Below are positions 51,791 through 62,771 of a stretch of 64,000 nucleotides of DNA, one piece after another (position 1 is the first letter of the stretch; each line of letters opens with the position of its first letter). Position numbers and translations under genes: made by a program. The stretch lies in contig CM046295.1 of assembly GCA_025267735.1 (NCBI GenBank), positions 18,260,938 to 18,324,937 on the forward strand, written 5' to 3'. This stretch comes from Mactra quadrangularis. Its lineage: Eukaryota > Mollusca > Bivalvia > Venerida > Mactridae. The notes below the pieces were generated by a model. That model was not told where the DNA came from. It worked only from the letters and a program-made list of their open reading frames with translations, and did not search any database.

Positions 51791-52487
51791 AGAAAAATGA
51801 ATTGATAATTAGTAATAAACGAGGAGTGCATAAAACGAATGGATAATTCGAAGAAAGAAATGACTTCCGTAAAAACGAAACACTGAAGTCAAGTTGGCTA
51901 CCAGTTTAAGGTGAAAGCGAGAATGAAAAAACAAAAAGCCGTTTGTCATAAAAATCCTTATAAAAATTGTTGATGATCATAGAAAAAAAATAACTGAAAA
52001 GTGAAGGCAAGCTATTCAAATCAAAACAAAACAAAATTTGTACTTTGTGTTAACCGACTTATTGTGTTCATTAATTCCATAAAGCATCTCATTGATATAG
52101 ATTTGGACAATTTTATCTCAATCAGACAGATGTTTTACGCATTAATGAAAACTAATTATCAATCGTCTGGATCATCTTGATCAAGTAAATTTATTCCAAT
52201 GAGTTTTTGTCATTTTCTAATGAGATTTTGTTTACTTTGTTTACATACAGTTATTTCAATGTAATGCAATTTGTACGCAGAGATAAGTTGCACAAAAACT
52301 ACCAAAGCCTTATGTACATATCTAGGTCTAGAACATGGGCAAGGTTGCTGTTTCGGCGCAGCAGTCTAAGACAACATTTGACCTATATTTTAACCAATTA
52401 GCTCTACCATTCCTTGTTTGTCAAATGAAATTCTCTTCCGGTATTGAGAAATTGATCAAGTATACGTTATCATTGGTTGTTTTGAAA

Positions 52488-52676
52488 CAAAGTTTAGTAT
52501 ACTGTTCCAAATTTTCAAAATACAGCTCTCTATAAAAAGTTTAGTTTACAGTTCCATTTTTAGATAATGTGGATCTCCACAAAACGTTTAGTATGCGGTC
52601 ACATATTTTCAATATGCGAGCTTCGTAAAAAACGTTCAGTATGCGATCCCAAATATTCAATATGCGGTTCCCGAAA
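52488..52676 (+). repeat. Minisatellite, about 47-bp unit, four copies
   Basis: aaagtttagtatactgttcc, aagtttagtttacagttcc, acgtttagtatgcggtcac and acgttcagtatgcgatccc each begin a unit containing a ttttcaatatgcg-like middle and a c(g/c)taaaa end. Confidence 0.82.
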
Positions 52677-52683
52677 AATTATT

Positions 52684-52805
52684 GTCTCAATCGGTAGCGA
52701 GCCTGACAATGAATTCAGGGAGCGTGGATTCGACTCAAGAACGGGACATACATACCTATGTGGAGTTTGGTCAAGAAATATTTTCTACGTCCATTCCCCA
52801 GTATA
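52684..52805 (+). mobile_element. SINE family A, diverged head and start of body
   Basis: ctcaatcggtagcgagcctg, gcgtggattcgactcaagaa, cgggacatacatacctatgt and tggagtttggtcaagaaata, then tctacgtccattcccc, match the first half of family A. It directly abuts the 52.5 kb minisatellite. Overlapping frames of up to 143 codons have no recognisable protein. Confidence 0.75.
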
Positions 52806-53518
52806 ATATCTGTATTAAGTTAGGTAGTTTATCAGTCACCGGAGAGCAAGAAAATGTGCACAATAACAACCATTATAAGTTATATGCAGGGATTGAGAGT
52901 AAAACGACTGATTCCTGGTATATGATTGCAAATGTATTGAAATGCTGCTTTAAGCAACGCAACTTACACTATTACTCTAACCTAACTGATCCGCATTCAG
53001 TGAGATTAAACTTTTTTTCAAGCCTAGTTGGAATACCCGTTTCCAGGACAACTCAAATTATTAGTAAATGTGGTAAAGTTTCAATGCACAATTGTTTTGC
53101 TTGTAGACGATAAACATATTTCAAGCATTCAAAATGCAAATTCTAAGATATATTGACTTATAAAGACTTTAAAATCACAAAATGGTAATTTTCAGGTTTT
53201 GTAAATCATGAAATCTTTTCAAGATGTTTTAGAATTTCAAACAATGAATATAAAATGCATTATTATTTAAATTTAATAGACTTTAAGACGCGTTTATACA
53301 TTGTTATATTTACATACAATACATATGAATTTTCAATTTTGCGGGATTTTAAACAGAACTAAAACACACGTAAGTGTATGTTTCTGAAGTCTAGCAGAGG
53401 CATAGTTCAGCACTTTTACTGCCTTACTGACCTAAGCCATTAGGCCTACTTTCATGGCGACGTGGTAGAGTGTTCGCTAAAACTCGAGGTTTGGTCCCAG
53501 TTCGAACGGTACAGGACT

Positions 53519-53920
53519 GCGTTTCATTAAAAATCCTAGGATATGCTCCTAGGATCGGTCCGAAGACAATCCTAGGATTTGTGTATTTCAACAAAAAGTC
53601 CTAGGATGAAAATTATCTCAGAAGCTCTTATTATACGTAATTGTTCTGATTTTTGAGGGCCCCAACAGGATCAGACAACATTATTTCATTAAAAGTGAAC
53701 TATACCGAGAGCAAGAGCGGCCATTGTTGATTCTACCATATCTTTATCCCAGAATTCAATGCAGTTAGGATTAAAAACCCTTCTAGGATTGTCAAAGACT
53801 GCTCCTAGAGTTAGGAGCGTTTTTGTCTTAGGATTTTATTTAGGAATTTTAATGAAACGCTTTTAGGATTTTGTCTTGATCCTAGGACCAAATTTCGTCC
53901 AAGGATTGTTAATGAAACGC
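53519..53920. mobile_element. CCTAGG-rich inverted-repeat element
   Basis: The left end gcgtttcattaaaaatccta and the right end ggattgttaatgaaacgc are inverted repeats. Inside, TCCTAGGA or near variants recur about ten times in both subterminal regions, including the hairpin gctcctagagttaggagc. A third internal copy of the end, attttaatgaaacgc, lies near 53850. Non-coding; superfamily unknown. Confidence 0.85.
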
Positions 53921-54377
53921 AACCCTGATACCTATGTCCCTATTGTGTAGTTAACAGAGTGATTATGCGAAAAAATGTGCAATGTTTAAATGCTGTACCT
54001 ACCTATACTGTAGCCGTGCTGTTCATAACGACAGATCAAGATTTCTTAAAATCACTCGCAACATTGATATAAATACATATTTTATTCAAGTTGTGCAATC
54101 TCAGGATGTCGGTGTCTTGCAAAACCTATATGCAATTTGTTAGAATATTAATTAGAGCCTTTTCAAGATAGCTCCAGTTCAACGGCACTTGTCTCTTTTT
54201 ACAAGACACCAACAATCTGAGTCGACATAGATCTACCTTGTATTAATCCTACCCATCACCTATTACTTTAGCCCCAACAATATGTATTATTTTTCTATGT
54301 AGCACAAATCATATGCGAATTGTTATATATTTGACCGGAAGTGTTGTTCTTTTCACCCTGTATTATTATTATGTTTA

Positions 54378-54640
54378 TCGGTGGCGCTGTTGGTAGCGAG
54401 CCGGGATTTGGAATCTCGTGTCCCGAAGGGGGTACGGGTTCGAATCTCAACCGGGAAGGTTATACCCTTCTATGAAATATTGACAATAATGTAAGTTTTC
54501 ACCATTAATAAGGTATATGGAGAAGTTTCTGGCCTTGTGGAAGGGTAGGTGAGTACTGGTTATAGTCAAGGGTCAAGGAAAGCTTGGTTAGGTGGGTGGA
54601 AGCCGTAAAATGACCTAAAGTGGGTTAACACGGGGTAAAA
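54378..54640 (+). mobile_element. SINE family B, near full length
   Basis: Head ggcgctgttggtagcgagcc with B-box-like gggttcgaatctc, body gacaataatgtaagttttca, gaagggtaggtgagtactgg and tggttatagtcaaggg, and a diverged tail gttaacacggggtaaaat. Confidence 0.9.
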
Positions 54641-55028
54641 TGTAAACAAAAATGTATTTTCCCTTGTTTATATATAATTGTAAATACTTGGGAGAATTAA
54701 AAGTTGAATTAGTAGTAGCAGCAATAAGCTAATCAAATTATCTAAAAGTTCTACTGATCGAAGCACTTTTGGCAGGTACTGTGTATAGATCATTCCCTAG
54801 TTGACAATAGTGCGTACAAAATAACAAAACATGTTTGTGTAAACATTAAAATTGAACCAATCCATTCCAGAGGTAAGCATTTTAACAAAATTAGTGTGGC
54901 GGTTAAACCCCCCTCTCTTGGTCAATCATGCTTGTAATAGTTAAACGCTTTACCATTACACCAACCAGACACTCATAAAATATATTAAAATTATATATGT
55001 TAGTGTCATCCCGAGCGTGGATCAGTAG

Positions 55029-55228
55029 CCTGTTCAATTACCCCGAACGTTCCGTAACGTTGGGGTTGGAACAACTCAACCCAAAGACAACTCAACTCGA
55101 GACAACTCAGTCCCCAAGAAATGGATTGTGTCGTCACAACTTTGAGTTGATTTATCCACGGGTTGAGTTGTCTTCGGGTTGAGTTCTCCCGAACCCGTAA
55201 CGTTAGCTATCAGTCGTTACTGAACACG
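55029..55228. mobile_element. GTTCAATTAC foldback element, copy 1
   Basis: cctgttcaattaccccgaac at the left is mirrored by cgttactgaacacg at the right. The arms carry many CAACTCAAC strings and, in the other arm, GTTGAGTTG, so the whole element can fold back. Copy 2 at 59303-59512 shares this layout. Confidence 0.82.
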
Positions 55229-55702
55229 ATGCAGTTCGTTCTATTGTTTTTATAAACAGTGTTTTGTTTTTTATACGCACTTTACCAGAACTCAATGGGT
55301 CACGTGTTTATTACGTCACGTGACCATTATCTAAATTAAATGATGTATATATCTAATGAAATGAACAGGAAATTGAAAACCCACGGCGTCTTTGAAGTTG
55401 TATGTCCAATATTGTTTATCAACTAAATGATCGATTTAGAGCGATAATAGACTTAATTCTAAATTATCAAAGCGGTCAGTACCCTTAGTTACTTAATACT
55501 ATTGTTCATAGTTTTTGTACTTGCATACTTTACTTGATCATATTTTTAGGACTGCAAAACGTTTGCTATAAACATATTTTTGTTTGGTATATACATCATT
55601 GCAAAATTGACAATTAATTGTTGATTATTAATAATTGTACTGTCATGCTGTATTTATAAACAATCTGTTTACATGTCTTTACTATGTAAACTGTGAAAAA
55701 AT

Positions 55703-55779
55703 GTTCTGTTCTGTTCTATTATGTTCTGTTCTGTTCTGTTCTGTTCTGTTCTGTTCTTTTCTGTTCTGTTCTGTTCTGC
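55703..55779 (+). repeat. (TGTTC)n pentanucleotide microsatellite
   Basis: About 15 units of tgttc, with single-base interruptions near 55717 (tctattatg) and 55756 (tctttt). Confidence 0.95.
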
Positions 55780-56348
55780 AATATCATGCAATTATGGACG
55801 ATTTTAAGTGAATAAAGAGGTGTATTACAATAAACATAATGTTTGCTTCATATTTAGACCAACCAACCACGAACTATTTAATCAAAATTCAACATCCAAA
55901 GTTTAATTAAGAAATACGTATGCTTTAATGAAATAAAAACGATTAAGTTCAGTCTTTAATTAAATCCTAGCAATTTAGATATCACCATTTTCTCGACGAA
56001 ATCAATGTTTAGTTTCCGGTTCACATTATATAAATTGCGGCTAATGAATATATTTGATAACATAGGCAGGAAATTAAAGTAATATTGAAACATTCAAACA
56101 GTTTATATTAGCAAACGGTTCGATAGTTTATTATCCGGGTATTTCTGCGAAATTTATCACGCATCGCTGCCTCCTTATAGGAAAGCTTTTGTATTCATGC
56201 GCGACGTTATTTTTTTTCTTGATTTATTTCAGCTGATAAAATAAATGTAGTTTAAATGGATTGCACTGGTAGGGCATGATTATTTAAAGAACTGTAAACA
56301 AAACTGTCGCCTTGAATATTTATATCTAAATTATTTTGTTACGGCCAA

Positions 56349-56655
56349 CCCGGCTAGCTCAGTCGGTAGCACACAAGTCTACTGATCGAAGGTGTCATGG
56401 ATTCCATTCCTAAGCACGGCATAGTTTACTGAAGTTTGGTCATGAAATAATTTCTACGGCCATTTTCCCTCCTACCACTGATTCTTAATCATGTAGGGCA
56501 GTTGTCAGTCACTGACGGAAGTATGCGTCTAGTGACTGGTTAACAGCTAAGTACAGAGATATAGCCTTTTTATAAATAGCGAATAAATTGACTGACCATT
56601 GTGATATGAACTTTATAATGTGATGCTACCGCGTTAATCCAAACAAGACGAAACC
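56349..56655 (+). mobile_element. SINE family A, full length
   Basis: Head cggctagctcagtcggtagc and B-box-like gattccattcc, body gaagtttggtcatgaaataa, cctcctaccactgattctta, catgtagggcagttgtcagt, cactgacggaagtatgcg and ctggttaacagctaa, and tail gctaccgcgttaatccaaac. No clear target-site duplication. Confidence 0.9.
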
Positions 56656-57108
56656 AATAGCAGTTATCGTTCGTGACGACAGTAAATTAAGAATAATATA
56701 ATTCCTTCTTCGACAAATCAATCTAAGCACGTTCATTAACAACTTCATTAGTCTACGAGCAGATCGCATAGATTGCAATAATCAGTACTGATGTATATGT
56801 AAAATAAGATGTTTGATAGTTAATACGGCTTCTGATTGCACGATTGACACTTTTGATGGCTTCGTTAAATTAACGGTTTGGTGATTGCCAGTTGATTACG
56901 AAGTACATTGTAAATACTGCCGATCAAAAAATCTTTAATAGATGAAAATTTGAGAAAACGAATCTTGCGTACGGTTGTGCGTACAACAAACACTTTTACT
57001 ATGCTTAAGTTTATTGATGTATAGTCCATCAATATTAAACTGAGCTTGACCTCTATGCAAGAATATATAAAGCTCTGTATTTGCAGTCTATTTTTGTCTT
57101 CGTTTGTA

Positions 57109-57612
57109 TAGTGCGGACACATTGACCCCGACCTCACCTTTATGCAAGAATATTCATTACATTGAGTACGAATGTAGTATTAATGCTCGATAACAATCGG
57201 ATTTTATCGACAAGGCTCGAATTTAATTTTAACACAGGGATTAATTTTAAAGTACATTTAAAGCGTACAACAAGTGTCTATTGCACATAGGCCGGACTAG
57301 AGGATTGTACGATGAGGCTAGCTACCAATTCAAAGGTTGTTGGTTTTAGCCCCACAATCACTATCCCCACACCCATTTTATTATTAATTGTTATCAAAAA
57401 TGTAAGAACACGAGTTTCCCGTTTGAATGCATTTGAATCGTAAGTTGTTTTACATGCGGGCTGTGTATACTCTATTCAAGTCTTGTTTTATCTTAAATAC
57501 GTAACGAGTCGAAGTGTAGAGTAGGCGTGGTATTGATTTTCACCGGGATATGTGTAGGTGATGATTAGATGCAAATGTGAAAGGTGAGGTCGGGGTCAAA
57601 TTGTACGCACTA
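57109..57612. mobile_element. AGTGCGTAC-family MITE, copy 2, with internal insertion
   Basis: The left end tagtgcggacacattgaccc and the right end ggtcaaattgtacgcacta are inverted repeats (cgacctcaccttt against aaaggtgaggtcg). It is 504 bp against 261 bp in copy 1. The extra interior, about 57206-57480, includes a fragment resembling the hAT-like MITE end (ggctcgaatttaa). Confidence 0.85.
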
Positions 57613-57701
57613 TATATCGCGCTATATCGGAAGCTTTCGGTAAAATACACATACTGAACAATTGATGTTGTTTTCATAAGAATTTAAAATACTTTGAAAC
57701 A

Positions 57702-58020
57702 GTAGCGTGTTCAATTACACAAAACGTTACAGAACGTTATACAACGATAAATTCGGAACTCATCGGCCATTCGGTGCGAATAACCTAATCTAATACACAA
57801 ATATGCGATCGTTAAGGCAATGAGTGATGTTTCAAAATGTACGGACTAAAAACGAAACATCACTCAATGCCTAAACGATCATATATTTGTTTACTTTAAC
57901 ACCGGTAGTTTCAAAATAGCGTCTAAATATGTCCGAGATTATTCGCAGCGAATGGCCGAGGAGTTCCGAATGTATCGTTACGGAACGTTTTGTAACGTTC
58001 GCGGTAACTGAATGCAGCGC
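57702..58020. mobile_element. GTTCAATTAC foldback element, copy 2 (diverged, long arms)
   Basis: gcgtgttcaattacacaaaa at the left is mirrored by tcgcggtaactgaatgcagc at the right. Both arms match inward: cattcggtgcgaataa against ttattcgcagcgaatg, and gcaatgagtgatgtttc against gaaacatcactcaatgc. The centre is near 57850. Termini resemble those at 55.0 and 59.3 kb, but the interior is different. Confidence 0.85.
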
Positions 58021-58472
58021 TGTGCTACAATATTGCAAACTAACGTGTTACCCCCAAAACGGATGTGTCCAAAATTTAAAGTACCATGTATGACATGCCA
58101 CCTTTTTTACAAAATCGATTTATAGTCACATAGGTTGTAAAACACGTGTATTGCCGTATACACGCATACGGAAACTCACGATTTAATGTAAGTGAAGTGT
58201 GTAATTATTATAATTAAGTAGTTCAAGCTCGGGTTAATATTGCCGCAATATAACAAAGTTTGAACCATAAGTTGAAAAAAATGAATAATGTTGATTTTCA
58301 GAATTGTGTTTCTTTAAACATGCCATTGGGTAAATGGTTATCAGTTTATCATGAAAAGTATTTTACTCAAGGAGATTTGTGGGGTACAGTTCATCATGCA
58401 CGAGTCAGACTTTCCAAATTCACCTTTTTTAGACAGTGTTAAATCTTGAAATGCATCGTTCATTTTGTTAAT

Positions 58473-58790
58473 TTGTTTTTGTTTTTTTGTTGGATTCAAC
58501 GTCGTAGCAACACATTGTATATGGCATATAACGGCGGTCGGTCAACCTACTCACTGTTCCTAGAAAGGGTAAATCTCCGGATTAAGCTTTTAACCAACTA
58601 CTAAGCGCATACGTTCTTCCGTGACTGACAACTGCCCTATATAATTAAGAATCATTGGTAGGAAGGAGAATGGCCGTAGAAATTATTTCATTACCAAGCT
58701 CCACGAAAGATTGCCCTGCCCGGAAAATGAACCGACGATCCCTCGATCAGTAGACTTGCGTGCTACCAACTGAGCTAGCCGGGCGGCTTC
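58473..58790 (-). mobile_element. SINE family A, full length, with 12-bp target-site duplication
   Basis: The reversed tail tgttggattcaacgtcgtag, the complete body and the head (- strand: cggctagctcagttggtagc) are present. The flanks cattttgttaat (58461-58472) and cattttgtttat (58791-58802) form an 11/12 duplication. Confidence 0.93.
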
Positions 58791-58802
58791 CATTTTGTTT
58801 AT

Positions 58803-59302
58803 ATCATTGACAATTATAATTTCGATCACTCAACCAGATAGAGTACAAAAATTATTTTCATTTATTCTATACATTGAAACTTGAATGACACCTGATAATA
58901 AATTTCGAAATGAAAAACACATCGAGACGCCATTTATATCATAATAACAATGAGCAAATATCTCTTAAAATTTTCAAAATCCTTAGACACGTAATACTGT
59001 TTTCCCCTTATTCATTTTTCCTGTAAATCAAAAAGCTCTTACTTATACGTCAAACTTTTTTATATTCCATGCCTGTATTTTGTTGTCGTACACTGTAAAC
59101 CCAGACATGGTAATATGCTTAAATCTTCAAAAATTATTTAATGTATTTTACATAAACAAAATCTAGCTTTAAAATCTTAAAACATATTCATTTTCTAAGT
59201 ACGCGACGTAAAATTACTTAATACGGTAAAACCTGCTTTTACTATTACTCGTGTTTAAGGTATACAATCCCCAATGCCACTTACAATCAAAGCTCTGTCG
59301 AG
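58803..59302. other. AT-rich stretch, nothing recognised
   Basis: No coding frame, repeat boundary or RNA gene seen between the SINE and the foldback element. Confidence 0.6.
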
Positions 59303-59512
59303 TGCCTGTTCCATTACCCCGAACGTTCCAAAACTTTCCGTAACGTTAGGGTAGGAACAACTCGACTGAAGACAACTCAACGTTAGAAATCTCAATTTCC
59401 TACCAACGGATTGAGTTGTCCAACTTCGAGTTGAGATATCCGCAGATTGGATTGTCTTCGGGTTGAGTTGTCCCGTACCCATAATGTCCGCTAACAGGCG
59501 TTACTGAACACG
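59303..59512. mobile_element. GTTCAATTAC foldback element, copy 3
   Basis: cctgttccattaccccgaac and aacttt-ccgtaacgtt at the left, and gcgttactgaacacg at the right, are inverted. The arms contain caactcgac/caactcaac and gttgagttg strings as in the 55.0 kb copy. Confidence 0.82.
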
Positions 59513-59704
59513 CAACGGTTATAGGGCTAACATGTAACACAATAAATAACAAAGTTATTCCATCCATATGATAACAAAGGAGGACGTAAGATAGAGAATG
59601 CATGGCCCTTATTTCCACTGTGGTCATTGAATAGTTGAAAGTACGTTTGTGAGAGTATTGTCTGTTTTTACCATTTTCTTGTATAACTACGAGTAGCATT
59701 AAAG

Positions 59705-60108
59705 CAGGGCTCGAATTTAACTAAAATTGGACTCGTAAAATTTTGCCAGTTCATTTTCCTTCAACTCGCATTTTTTTCTCCAAATTTTAATGGCATGCAT
59801 AGTAACTGTTCATATATATGTAATATGAAAGCAACATAGTACTTTACTTAATTAACTACATATAGTACAAGTTTGTTACTATAGAATAAGCAAAGAATAT
59901 CAACTATGTTTTTACGGTGAATCTATAATTATATTATACCATCGATTTATCTGGTCGTTTCCATGCTGATTACAGCCTCATTTGGTAAAAAGAGTAATAT
60001 TTTTGCGGTGATTTAAACTTGCGAAAATTAGCGAGTTAAAATAAAAGTTACTCGCAATTTTCAAAATCCACTCGCATTTTGCGAGTATGCGAGCTAAATT
60101 CGAGCCCT
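59705..60108. mobile_element. hAT-like MITE (CAGGGCTCGAATTTA) with 8-bp target-site duplication
   Basis: The left end cagggctcgaatttaa is mirrored by the right end taaattcgagccct. CAGGG termini and an 8-bp duplication (cattaaag 59697-59704; tattaaag 60109-60116, 7/8) fit hAT. The interior has recurring actcgca/gcgagt strings near the right end. A partial copy lies at 175-288. Confidence 0.85.
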
Positions 60109-60110
60109 TA

Positions 60111-60454
60111 TTAAAGGTACTAATTCACAGATTTTAACTCAAATATCAACTTTTATGAAACTACCTAAATTTTATGAAAAGATTTTTTAAGGTTTTGATA
60201 TTGAAAATTTTAGTATATATGGACTCACAACTACAAATGATGGTGTTTTAACTAGTAAAATTCTACCCCGTGTGTCACAGTAAAAACAATTTAAGTGCAT
60301 TTTTGTGTGAATTTTATTGTATATATGTTAAAAATCTATGGGTCAGTTTGCCTTGAAATAATGAGAACTTTTGTTTTCACACAATTAAAGACACTGAATG
60401 GTATTTTGAAAATATAGAAAAATCTCAACCAAACCTGTAAACCAGTACCTTTTA
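60111..60454 (-). mobile_element. AAAGGTACT-family MITE, copy 4 (reverse orientation)
   Basis: Left end ttaaaggtactaattcacag and right end ctgtaaaccagtacctttta are inverted repeats. The interior (taccccgtgtgtcacag, gggtcagtttgcctt, cactgaatggtattttgaaa) is the reverse complement of copies 1 and 2. Its left end overlaps the target-site duplication of the neighbouring hAT-like MITE. Confidence 0.88.
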
Positions 60455-61040
60455 GAACTTTAATAGATATAACTTTCAATCTTAATAGCGTCTATTTTTT
60501 AAACTTATTTAATGTTCACTGAAGACAAGTCAGAACGTATTTTAAAAGTTTTATAGAATCTGACACCCATTCATTTCCTCAAATGCCATTGTCATGTTAT
60601 CTTATACAGCGTCTACCATTTTATTATTATATGGATATAAATCAAATTGATTTAACCATTCCTTACTGACATGACACTGGGCTTAAAACATCCTTCGAAA
60701 TCTAGACGGTATTAAATTTCTTGTATCACGTCAAAAGTACATTATTACTTGATATCAAAAGTCAGACTGTTGAAATATGAGTACTTCACCACGCTTGTCT
60801 GTAAAGTAAACCCCATTTACTTGACTTGGAAAAGTCTATAAGTAAATATTTCTATATTTAATATGTATATAATTATATGTAATACATGTAACTGTTCATG
60901 AATGTATCTACATGTAAATGTATGGATAAAACCCCATAAAAATAATTTCCTAAAATATTCTTTGTTAAACAATAACGAATGATTATCTACCAAATTGTAC
61001 ATTTTTATAGTTTTCATACTATTCCTTGTCGTGTTATACC
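60455..61040. other. AT-rich stretch, nothing recognised
   Basis: No coding, RNA or repeat signal seen between the MITE and the minisatellite. Confidence 0.55.
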
Positions 61041-61400
61041 TATTTTGTTTTCCGATACTTTTTTCATATTTTACTAATCGTGATGTACCTTTTTTGTTTT
61101 CCGATACTTTTTTCATATTTTACTAATCCTGATACCTTTTTTGTTTTCCGATACTTTTTTTCATATTCTACTAATCCTGATACCTTTTTTGTTTTCCGAT
61201 ACTTTTTTCATATTTTACTAATCGTGATGTACCTTTTTTGTTTTCCGATACTTTTTTCATATTTTACTAATCGTGATGTACCTTTTTTGTTTTCCGATAC
61301 TTTTTTTCATATTTTACTAATCGTGATGTACCTTTTTTGTTTTCCGATACTTTTTTTATATTTTACTAATCCTGATTTACCTACTTTGTTTTTGATTAGT
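61041..61400 (+). repeat. Minisatellite, 47-50 bp unit, seven copies plus a partial one
   Basis: The anchor gttttccgatac recurs at 61047, 61096, 61143, 61191, 61240, 61289 and 61339, and a decayed unit starts near 61388. Each unit reads on as a T-run, catattttactaatc(g/c)tga and taccttttt. A frame of 160 codons runs through the array (repeating FCFPILFSYFTN-type text), but it shifts phase with unit-length changes and I do not consider it a gene. A stray unit-like string (cgcgatatacctactttgtt) lies near 62175. Confidence 0.93.
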
Positions 61401-62771
61401 TTTCATAATTTTACAAATCGAATAATGCTTACTTCATTTACCACCGGCCTATATTGGAGTCGTCAGAATCTGATGACCATGATAGGGGCAGTTCATGATT
61501 TCTTTTAATTGTGTCCTCCTTTTAATTTCAAATGATGACAGTGAGAAATTGTATTAATTTTAATTTTATAGTACAGTAATGCAATAAAATTTCGTGCATT
61601 TTTGGGGTGTGGGGTGGGGGCATTTTAATGAGCATTTTATCCTTAATTTCTATTTTAAGACATTATAAAATATTTGCTCCCTCAATTGAGTTTCATGCTA
61701 AAAAAACACGTACCGTACATATGTAACGCACGTCTCCGTGGACAGATTTGCTACAGACTCGGTAAATAGTGCAAGTGTGAGAGCTGAGAATTTTAGACCG
61801 GTTTAATCGTATACAAAGCGCTTACTGCATGATGTAAAAGTTATTTACTATTTGTACCTGTCTTTAGTAAGTTACTGACATATACTGTCTCTGCATGCTG
61901 AACTTTTCGACTGTTACTGTGTAATTACTTTCTTACTCACTCATGGGGACCGCCATTAAGTCAAAATAGGTTTGACAATACCGCTGGAATTATTTTTGCC
62001 GCATATATCTTTGTCTTCCCTTTTGACGTATGCACATATAATGGTACCACTATCCGGCGGTATTTAATGCTTTGCATTAATCTTTTCTTGTTTTCTAATA
62101 GTTTTTTGTCCATATCGGGACATAGAGGCTACTCACTTTGCCTCTCAGTAGTTTTCATTATGTTTTCACTTATCGCGATATACCTACTTTGTTTTTAACA
62201 GACGACGTAAATGTCAAACAGACAAATATGATGTTTATTCTATAAAAACAACATACTATAAACATGATAATATATTTTCTACCTCCATTTGTTTCGGAAT
62301 TTATTTAAATTTATTACAAAATCCTTTTATGTGAACAACTACAAAAAATAAGAAAAAAAACAGTAATGTAAGTTGGAATAAATTACATGCATTATATATT
62401 CCTATCAAGCTTTCAAGATAAAATGATTAAAACGATGAACATTGAATAAGAATGTTCGAGTAATCAGCATGTAGCGTTCTTTTTTATCAATATCTCGGAC
62501 TGTTAATACCATGATAATTTCCGAGTAATCCGCTTGTAGCGTTCTTTTTATTATTATATCGAAATTCTCCATATTATTTATCAGTAAAAGCGAAATATAT
62601 ACAAATACAGATTATATTAATAATATATTCAATCCTCTTTGTTTTAGGGTATATTCGTCTTTTGTCAGAATGATGCGCCACGTAAATCACTTATTAGTTC
62701 AAAACATGTAAGTAAAATAAGTAAGCATGCAGGAACCGACTTTTAAGTCATTAACAACCCCAATCGTGACA
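61401..62771. other. Non-coding stretch downstream of the Toll-like receptor
   Basis: Probably contains the receptor's 3' UTR on the - strand next to 62772. Several AATAAA-type strings exist on that strand (for example 62548-62553 and 62234-62239), but AT-richness makes them uninformative. The duplication at 62455-62565 lies here. Confidence 0.4.
62455..62565. repeat. Two-unit tandem duplication, about 66 bp
   Basis: tcgagtaatcagcatgtagc, gttctttttt, atcaatatctcg and ccgagtaatccgcttgtagc, gttcttttta, ttattatatcg form two consecutive copies starting near 62456 and 62522. Confidence 0.75.

Noticed and set aside
52682..53113. 143-codon frame
   Set aside because: It starts inside a SINE A head and runs into anonymous sequence; no domain and no splice support.
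53450..53512. Possible tRNA-like sequence (gtggtagagtgttcgct ... gttcgaacgg) before the CCTAGG-rich element
   Set aside because: Only box-like strings match; no body of either SINE family follows and I could not form a cloverleaf.
61026..61508. 160-codon frame across the minisatellite
   Set aside because: It exists only because the repeat unit lacks stops; the peptide is a phase-shifting repeat with no family resemblance.
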